Source of the DNA: Zantedeschia hybrid cultivar
Lineage: Eukaryota; Streptophyta; Magnoliopsida; Alismatales; Araceae
NCBI GenBank assembly: GCA_030544215.1
Contig: JARZZO010000014.1
Location: forward strand, 41,569,734-41,633,733
Reading direction: 5' to 3'
DNA: 64,000 nt
The notes below the pieces were generated by a model that ran no database searches, was not told where the DNA came from, and saw only the letters and a program-made list of their open reading frames with translations. Positions 56,272-64,000 of this stretch are shown one piece after another (position 1 is the stretch's first letter; each line of letters opens with the position of its first letter). The position numbers were made by a program, and so were the translations under genes.

Positions 56272-58190
56272 CTCAAGCCAATCACCTTCGCATTTGATCT
56301 CCATCAAATCTAGGTGATGGTCACATCAAATATGAGACTAAGGCTTGGTCGGAGATTTGCTAAATCATTTATAAATAGAATAATTTCTATTATGTTATTT
56401 CCTCTTAATTCTTTGTCTCTTAACTTGTGAAAGAGCCTCAGAATATTCTACAACTTCTGATGAGACCATGGCTCGATCACAAAATTGATCGCTCCCACTG
56501 TTGTCCTGCAACAACGGGACGGGATTAGAGACCTTTTAGAACTACTTCTAGTTTAGGAAATCTATTTCATCCGTGTTGTTGCAATAACAGTATATATGTT
56601 TATGTCGTCATCTTATTAGCGAATTTTGGGTTGGAACCCTTCAAATCCATTCCATACTGTTCTATCAACAGTATCAACTATAATCATGTCAGCAATGGTT
56701 TCTATTTTGGAACTCTTCCAATCCACTATTTTCTGATTAGAAGATAAAATCTAAGTCTGACTTGAAATTTGAGTCAGTGTGACTTATAGTTTTAAATCAT
56801 CCTCTATATATAGGAGTGCATCTTTAGTACTTCTCAAGTACTTAGTGATGCGTCTCACTCTTTCTGTCTTCTCCTGTATGTTTCAAGGAACCTTTCCTTA
56901 AAGAAATAAATTCCATGTCTTAACAATTGAGACTTATTAGGAAATTTATGTCAAACATTTTGACATACAGGTTAAGGTAACATCTTCATCGATCTATCTT
57001 AATAGATTCGTATTTCTAATACGTGGGATGTTATATCCGAACATATTTTGGAGAAGTACATAGATAATAATGTTTTTACTGATTGTAATATTCTGATGTC
57101 ATTCCCAATGACTTTGATGTTATTATCACAAAACATTACTAAAGTGACCATACTCCCACTGTCCTTTTTGTACACACACAATCCGAGATCATTCTTAATG
57201 ATCACTTAGTATTTGACTATTAAGTCAAAACTCTGATTCCAACTTTGGGAAGCATCATTTTGATTCAAAATTCATCTTTGAAATCGTATACATCCTTTCC
57301 TCAATCACATTGAGAGAATGCCTTTTAATACCCAATTGCCATCTCATCATCATGATAGGCAATATTGGCAAGTAAAATTCTAATAAACTTATTTATGGTA
57401 ACCATGGAGGAAAATTTTGTCTAAGTCAATATTTTGACCATGACAATTTCTTTTAGATTTCCATATAAGTTTTAAGTAGTCCATTTGTACGAATCTTCAT
57501 TTTGAAGATTTACTTGCTTTTGATAGGTACAATACCCTCAAGCAATACTATCAAGTTCTGAACTTGATAGGTATTATGGACTATTATTATTGAGTTCTTA
57601 ACCTTCTTGTCACTTTCAAAGTTGTAATTATAATGGGAGATTTCTCATAGGTTTTAGATCATAATCCACATTTTTTAACTCCTCTCATTCTGCTATCTCT
57701 GATTTGTCAAACATATCTTTTTAGCCATTGAGAGAACCTCAAAAATTCTATGAAGCTCTCTAATGTGTGTCATCTATAGTTTCAAACAAATAAAGATTAT
57801 CTTATAATCTTGTGTTAATTTGTGGGTATAGAACATCTTCTAGATTTATTAGCTCCCAATGTCTTCTCTGATGACATATTCCTCTTCATAGAAGACACCT
57901 TTCATAACAATAATTGTTTCATTATCGCCTGGCCAATAAATGTAATGTCCAAACCTTTGGACAATCCACAAATTCACACTATTCTTTGTCCTTACCGATC
58001 CAACTTCTTTGGATCGTGTCTTTTCTAAAAAGATTAGGACATAATTTGATTTTAACATCCTTAAAATCATGTTTGCTTAAAATCATGTCTAACAGTAACC
58101 TATTCATCTTTAGTTGTTAGAAGAAATAAAATAATTTAAACAGGCAGTTCTTATAATTCAATTATGGACTTTTATCTTGAATTATTTTTC
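56272..58190 (-). pseudogene. Copia C pol relic (post-integrase to RT/RNase H)
   Basis: Minus-strand fragments match copia A: about 58070-57849 gives FGHYIYWPGDNE...VFYEEEYVIREDIGS, aligned to the integrase-RT linker. About 57205-56999 gives LCVYKKDSGSMVTLVMFCDNN, where YVDD has become FCDN, so the RT active site is lost. Many frameshifts and stops. Just beyond 58190 the sequence enters the leader, so gag, protease and integrase have been deleted. Confidence 0.75.
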
Positions 58191-58279
58191 ACTATCTTTC
58201 GATGGACTGTATAACCCTCAGGTACACAGAACGGGAGACTCCGATGATCTCCTAGAAGGGATCAGAATCTCAATGAGTT

Positions 58280-58600
58280 GTAGTACAGCCTTGTGGATAG
58301 CACAACAAACTGTAATACAATCAAAGAACACCCATCTTATAGGAGTTGTAACTCTTTGCAACATCTGATCATGGCTTTGGTCCCTAGAGATTTAATGGCC
58401 TTGTGGATAACACAACAAACCATTAATTATGTTTTAAGCTTTACCATCGCTACTAGACGGGTATAGATTTGCATGCAACTCTTGTGGATAGCACAACAAG
58501 GCTATATGGTTCCTCTACCCCGATTAAAAAAAAAGGCATTTTATGTCATAGCCAGAGTCTCTCCTCATAGTTAGACATGCCTTGTGATAGCACAACTAAC
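58280..58600 (-). repeat. Hairpin quartet, copia C
   Basis: Plus-strand view: CTTGTGGATAGCACAACAA-type cores at about 58290, 58400, 58481 and 58580. Outer arms: GTAGTACAG (58280-58288) with CTGTAATAC (58310-58318), 8 of 9; TTAATGG (58392-58398) with CCATTAA (58420-58426), 7 of 7. The other two are decayed. Confidence 0.7.
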
Positions 58601-59639
58601 CTGCCTAAGGTAATTTCAGTCTTATGACTATAACGATGGAGGATCACACAGTAAGTTCTTAACTACTCACGTTACGGCTCACACTTTAGCGAGGGTTTTA
58701 GATAACTTTTATCTTGGTCTCTTCCTAGGTGATAGTTTATAAATATATAGCATATATATATTTAACTATACCTAGGTAATTACAATTGATTCATAATTAA
58801 AAGGAAAACATGCATTAACTATACATATTCATTATGTGGTCATAGATAGTACGGTGATTAACTGGAGCCATACAATTAATCACCACAATTATATAATAAT
58901 TATATAATTAAAACATGAAAATACACAGGTACTGGTGATCTCATCTTCTATCACCTACCTAGTTGCACTTGTGGATCATCCTCGTCTCTACTTGGTCAAC
59001 ACGATCAATTACATATAATATTGAAATTTTAAACAATTTTTCAAACACATATTAATTGTAAGAGAAAGCCTTATGGCTGAGTACAATAATAGAGGGAGAT
59101 AGAGTTACATCGGAATGAGAGAGAGAGGGAGGCACGTAGGCCTCATTAATTAACAATTAATTAATCCACTCAAATTTTAAAATGATCCACACAACCCACA
59201 TACCATCACATGATATGAAATAAACAAAGTGCATGTTCATGACCACTTTAAATTTTAACCATCCACATATGATAAAGCACATCATATGAAGACTAATTTT
59301 TTTTAAAATAATAGTTTTGGTTTTCTCAAAACCTGGATACCAATCAAAATTAGATAATTTGAATTTTCAAAAATCTCATTTTCTATCATGCATTTACATC
59401 TAATTTAAAGCATTAAAACACATCAACATGTGCACTCAAGACTAAAATTAAAATTTTAAGCTATTCCATGCATAATTTAAAACATTTCTAAAATTAATTA
59501 ATCAAATACTTAGATTAATTTTAAATCACATTAACAATAATTATTAATGTGAAATAATCTAATATTTAGATAGAATTAAAGTTCCTTAACAATACTTATA
59601 AAAGAATTTATAATTCTAATTTAATTCATTAACAACTCT

Positions 59640-60425
59640 TTGTTAATAAACTCCTTTTATTAAATAATATTTTTAAATAATAATTAATAAGAAATATTAA
59701 TTAGAACATTTCTAAATTAGTCAAACAATTAGACTTTTAGCCAATCTTTTAATAACTTTTATTAAAAGGTCCTTTTTAAATATGTTAGATCTTCAATAAA
59801 CTTTAATTAAGAGATTCATGAGTATATTAATTAACTATTTCAATAATTGTTATTAAGAGTGAATTATAATCCTTAATAACTTTTATTAAGGTTTATTCTC
59901 AAGAAATAATTAACTCTATTAATAACCTTTACTAAGAGTTAATTCATCACCTAATAATGTTTATTAAGTGTCCCTTAATTCAAACAATAATTTCATAACA
60001 ACATTTGCTGAAAATTTAAATATCTAATCACCTAATTAAAATTAATTAACAACACTTGTTGAATTAATTTTAAAGTCACAACCTAAAAATGAATTAACAA
60101 CTCTTGTTAATCATTAAATTAAAAGTGCATTAACCACATTTGTTAATTATATTTAAGATCACATCTTAAAATAAATTAACAACACTTGTTAATGAGATTT
60201 AAGATCACATTTAAATTAACCCCTCTAATCACCTAGATTAAAATAAAATTAACAATGTTTGTTAATTTGTTTTAAGATCACATCTTAACAAACAACTTAG
60301 CATAAATTAACAATACTTGTTAGTGAGATTTAAGATCACATCTAAATTAACCCGTCTAATCACTTAGATTAAAATAAAATTAACAACGTTTGTTAATTTG
60401 TTTTAAGATCACATCTTAACAAATA
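59640..60425 (-). repeat. AT-rich hairpin array, copia C leader
   Basis: Perfect 8-bp stems with 3-base loops: ATTAACAA-CTC-TTGTTAAT (60093-60111), TTTAAGAT-CAC-ATCTTAAA (60152-60170), ATTAACAA-CAC-TTGTTAAT (60175-60193), and more at ~60-bp intervals. In the element's sense the loops read GAG and GTG, as in copia A and B, while the stems differ. Confidence 0.7.
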
Positions 60426-61327
60426 AAACCCCTTTTAAACTCAAAATTACAAATTAAACACAAAACGAATTTTAAATAAAATTTATTTTAATTTTAAGTT
60501 AAAGGGGGTTAAATATTCCTTTAATAAAGTGTTAAGGGGCAATAAAGAGGTTAATGGGCTGGTCTTAAGGGTTTAAATGGGCTTGGGTTTTAGGGGTTTA
60601 AGAGGGCCCAATAGGACCCATGGGGGAGGCCTGTTGGCTCGGGCCAAGGGCCCGGACCCAAGTGCGACCTGGCCTAGCTAGGTCTGGTGCCTGGGCCGGG
60701 CCCAACCTCCCTCGGTCGGGCTGGCTTGGGACCGGCTGGTCTAGGCACCCCAACGCACCAGTCGGCCCTTAGGGTTCCCCCCCCCCCCCCCACCCACTTT
60801 GCTTGCAGGTGGCAGCGGTTCGGGCAGTGCCGCCGCCGGAGCCAGCCGCAGGAGCGGCTGGAGCAACCAAGGGGGTCGCCCCCATCATGCCCAACGCTGG
60901 TGGTGGCTGGCCGGCGACTCCCTTGCCGTTGGTAGCCCCAAAAAAGGGCGGTTAAAAGTGGTTTTTGTAACTCGTAGCCTCCTCTTATTCCTCTTCCAAC
61001 ACTTGGAAAAATTAGAAAAAGAGGCTCCGCCGTCGGCCGCCGAGCACAACCTGAATTTTCCTGGGAAGGGGGGGGGGACAACTGGTCATACCAGCAAGCC
61101 TATGGAGGTGGCCGACCATCATTAAACCCTCTTCTATGCCCGGTTCTTCATCCCCATGAAGAACATGACGAAGAATACCCATAATTCGGTTTTTCTCTAC
61201 ATAATTAAATATCAGACATTAAAGTTCATCCCATGAATAAATTCGTGTGCGAGAAAAATAAATTTACGCATGGAATTAATTTTAGAGTGTTAATTTCGTC
61301 GTCCCGAAATGGAACAGAGCAGAACCT

Positions 61328-61340
61328 GGCTTTGATACCA
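61328..61340 (-). promoter_or_regulatory. Primer-binding site, copia C
   Basis: Complement of TGGTATCAAAGCC, one mismatch from the initiator-Met site, one base from the LTR end. Confidence 0.85.
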
Positions 61341-61341
61341 C

Positions 61342-62919
61342 TGTTGGGATCCAGGCGGGATGCGGCGAACGCAGTGGAAGCAACAAAATTATTCCTGCCC
61401 GATGCCCGCTGATCCGTTTCTGAAGATAAACTGGAAATCAAAAAACACTTATGAACTCATCACCTTGCACGGATTCGAATCTGCGACCGTTTCGGTTCCG
61501 TCGAGGCGATGCCGCTAGCCGCACAAGCGTCCGGCCTCCAGTGGTCTCCACGCGATCCTCCGCGGTGGTTGGTCCTCCCTCCTTCGTCTAGATCAGCTCG
61601 CTCGCTGAAAATTCCTCACCGCAACGATGTCCGGATAATCCAGACGGGAATTCCTGACTCTCGGGAAATGTGCGCGGGGGAGACAGGAAGTCTCCGGGCA
61701 CCTCGAACGGGGAGCCCAAAGGAGGAGGAGAGAGAGAGGGGGATGTTAAGCTTTGAGAGCTCCTGGAGCTTGACCCAGGGTTTCTCAATAGCACGTATAT
61801 ATTTAAGTCGGCGTGACTTTTCATAAAAGTCCCCGAGTTAATATAATTCCTACTTAAGTACCACCGACTAAGAATCATTTTGCGTGTGACCCTCTAGGCC
61901 CATTAACCAGTCCGATTTTCAGCCCGTTAAGTCCAATAACATTTTATTGACTTATTGTAATTAATTAATATATGATATTTAATTAATTACTTAATCGAAT
62001 TAACATCTCATATAAATTCGGTCGGACTTCTGATCAAGTTGGGTGCCAAGCAGCACCGCATGATCCCGGAAGGTAATGGAGTTCATCAACAAACTCATGG
62101 AACCTGTCCGTCGATAGTTACCGCGTAGCTATAATCTTTCGTTCGCATAATGCTCTCGAGTTAACCCAACGTATGGTCAAATGTCAAACCCTAGAAGGTC
62201 AACTCATTTGAATCAGACTCTACTGTGCAATATCCGAAACACCTTTTCTGATATTGTGTCTGCTCTAGCCAGAGACTCCTGCGGATCTATTCTAGAGCAT
62301 TCTCTCTCCAGATGCTTGAGAGCGAACGATGCTCTATTGAACACACAATCACCTTTGAAGGTCTTCCGCTGGACCCGATCCTTGACTATTAGAAATCCCA
62401 TAGATAGGGATTCGTAAGCCAAGGTCAAAGCCCAGAAGTCCACCGACAAGGTGTCTTTGGTGTCTCAAGTCTAAAGATCAACCACGCCACTGTGATGATG
62501 AATCATGCTGGTTGACAGTAAGGTAAATTATCATTCGGCGATTCATGTTGGATCAGTTCAGTGAACTCATTCCCCAATGAGCAGCTACAGGTTTACCATT
62601 GTGTCTCCATATAAGTGACTAACGAGATCAGTGACCCTCATCATATGAGCTGGAATAACTTGTACTTGTCTTACCGGATGTTTGATGTTCTTTTCAAATA
62701 TCTTACGACTAGGAACAATTCAAAATATGTGTTTATAAGTGATCGGTCTCATTATTATGATCTCATCATAATCCGATGATCGTTACATACATTCAATGAC
62801 TTCATTATGCGTAATTATAAATACGCCGATTTACATAATAAAATATAAATGCTATTTAATAATGAACCAGATTGAAATAGGTGCCTTATGATTGGCTGTA
62901 AGGACACCTATATCCATCA
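61342..62919 (-). repeat. Copia C 5' LTR
   Basis: 1578 bp, TGTTGGGATCC...TATATCCATCA on the plus strand, clearly similar to 54681-56257 with scattered differences. Confidence 0.88.
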
Positions 62920-63343
62920 TATGGTAGTGGTGAGAGGTAGGGGGGGTGTTGGAGTTGTGGAAGAGGAAGAAGGGGAAGAGTAAGGGAAGGGGAACGGAGG
63001 GAGTCGGAGAGAGGGAAGAGAGAGAGAGTGAGAAGGAGAGAATGAGAGAAAAGAGGGATGGCTCGGGGTGTGAACCCCGACCGAGTTGAATCGGGTCATC
63101 CCCAGACGATGCGGTTCAAGCGACAGGACATGGGTCGTACACTGGCACTTGTCTGAATCGCGTCGAATATGCAAGATGCTATACAGATGACAAGATTGGG
63201 GCCATACACATGTGCCCCAACGTCTTCCCACGTGACACATCTGCAATGACCCATGCACCAACCCTATAAGGGCCCAAACCAGGGGGGTCCGACATCGAAA
63301 CTGATCTGATAACTGGATCAGAAACCTCAGTCCTTACATGTAT

Positions 63344-64000
63344 GGTTTCAAGTAATGGATAGGAGATTTGGGGTAGATGATCGTAGATGACGTGTTTAGC
63401 TAGTTCTAATAATTAGACTTATATAAATGGAATTTTTGGCTTGGATGTGGATTAAGAGGATTAAGTTTCATCCGTTTAAAGGGAAGAGTCAACTATAAGA
63501 TACATATGTGCTGCCTGTGAGTGCTCAAATCAGGTGTGTGATTATCATGAGGATTATGTTGATTATGTGACAAATAAACCTATTAAAAACTAAGTGAATG
63601 TGATCGCTAGAAACTTTTAACTAAAAAGTTTTAAAAGAAAAGATTGATCGCCTACCTATTTTAGAATTGGGAGATGTTGGAGTCCTTGATTCCCCTCCTT
63701 CAGTCGGCTGAAGAAAGAGAGCCTTTCTGATTTTGTTCTTGCTTTGGATGCTTATGAGGCTTTGAGGATCGTCCAGATTTTCTTGTTGTTGATTCTCTCC
63801 TCTTTATCTTCTTTCGTACCTTTGAACTTTGCAAAAAAGTGGAAAGAAAGAAAGAACAATAAGAACTTAAATAGATGTAGTATCTATTCTAATGAAGATT
63901 CTGATTATGCAACTAAACAAAGAACTCACTTGCTTATGGTCTTTGAAACCCCTTAAAACATGGATTGGAAAATAATGCTAGTGAGTGTGTGTTGCATGGA
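63344..64000. other. Degenerate AT-rich sequence to window end
   Basis: Contiguous before insertion with 50458. No recognisable domain. A short open frame at 63744-63956 has no identifiable homology. It may belong to the interior of the old LTR element; this is unproven. Confidence 0.3.

Larger units (their letters stand above)
58195..61341 (-). other. Copia C 5' leader, retained
   Basis: Contains, in its own direction, the primer-binding site, a GC-rich part with a G14 run (60777-60790), a long AT-rich hairpin array and four tip hairpins. No coding potential. Small GC-rich ORFs (60674-61125) are not supported. Confidence 0.75.
54681..62919 (-). mobile_element. Copia C, minus strand, internally deleted
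   Basis: LTRs at 61342-62919 (5' in its own orientation) and 54681-56257 (3'), each about 1577 bp. Flanks GGTGG/TATGG are a weak TSD (3 of 5 match), but the host LTR is exactly rejoined when the element and one 5-mer are removed. The primer-binding site, long leader, part of RT and polypurine tract remain; most of gag, protease and integrase are absent. The 3' LTR terminus reads TA instead of CA. Confidence 0.88.
50459..63338 (-). mobile_element. Tekay-family solo LTR, minus strand, broken by two insertions
   Basis: Segments 50459-50773, 53315-54680 and 62925-63338 together form about 2.1 kb of the Tekay-like LTR in reverse. It begins TGTAATGACCCACCACCC (complement of the LTR 3' end) and ends GAAACCTCAGTCCTTACA (complement of its 5' end). 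Probable TSD TGTCT (50454-50458) and TGTAT (63339-63343), one mismatch. No internal gag-pol of this family is present. Confidence 0.85.

Noticed and set aside
56999..57205. Separate small minus-strand gene
   Set aside because: It aligns with the RT palm of copia A (YVDD region) and is a decayed fragment of copia C.
63744..63956. 70-codon ORF near the window end
   Set aside because: Short, hydrophobic and Lys/Asn-rich, with no recognised domain; sequence is truncated by the window so no call is made.

Overview
This is a plant nuclear window. A cytosolic HSP90 exon with very GC-rich third codon positions (bases 1-771) hints at a monocot, though I cannot name the species. The other ~63 kb is almost entirely nested transposable elements. 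I see no other host gene, and no bacterial feature or RNA gene.

Layout. 1-771: 3' end of an HSP90 gene. 772-5817: AT-rich spacer, two polyA-tailed non-LTR-like insertions in opposite orientations (1868-2980 plus, ~3525-4790 minus) and an old LTR remnant. 5818-49198: one Tat-like Ty3/gypsy element with 611-bp LTRs and GGGTG target-site duplications (TSDs). It is now 43.4 kb because other elements landed in it: a Ty1/copia element in its 5' LTR (5863-15344), a rearranged copia complex in its protease (17885-29051), a 455-bp hAT-type MITE before its RT (29463-29917), a Tekay/Del-like chromovirus in its second RNase H (31500-40970), and a solo LTR in an intron of its antisense gene (44737-46798). 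Removing these with their duplicated target sites leaves about 10.7 kb. 50459-63338: a minus-strand Tekay-family solo LTR, itself broken by a plus-strand solo LTR of the same family (50774-53309) and by a third, minus-strand copia element (54681-62919). The ends of the window are older degenerate repeat sequence.

State of the elements. The copia element at 5863-15344 is youngest (about 18 LTR differences, ~1.1%) and has one stop codon in gag-pol. The Tekay-like element (~3% LTR divergence) has five in-frame stops, all explicable as C-to-T changes. The Tat-like host is oldest (~6%) and has lost a catalytic Asp of its RT. The age order agrees with the nesting order.

Most interesting signal. 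All three copia elements carry a long structured 5' leader: a G-tract, an AT-rich array of short perfect hairpins with three-base loops, and then, just before gag, four copies of a hairpin whose tip (TTGTG-loop-CACAA) is constant while its outer stem changes on both sides together, including G.U pairs. This covariation suggests a selected RNA structure in the genomic transcript, for packaging, dimerisation or translation. It is my best candidate for something undescribed. The Tat-like element's 3' region also holds an antisense, intron-containing gene and two tandem-repeat arrays.
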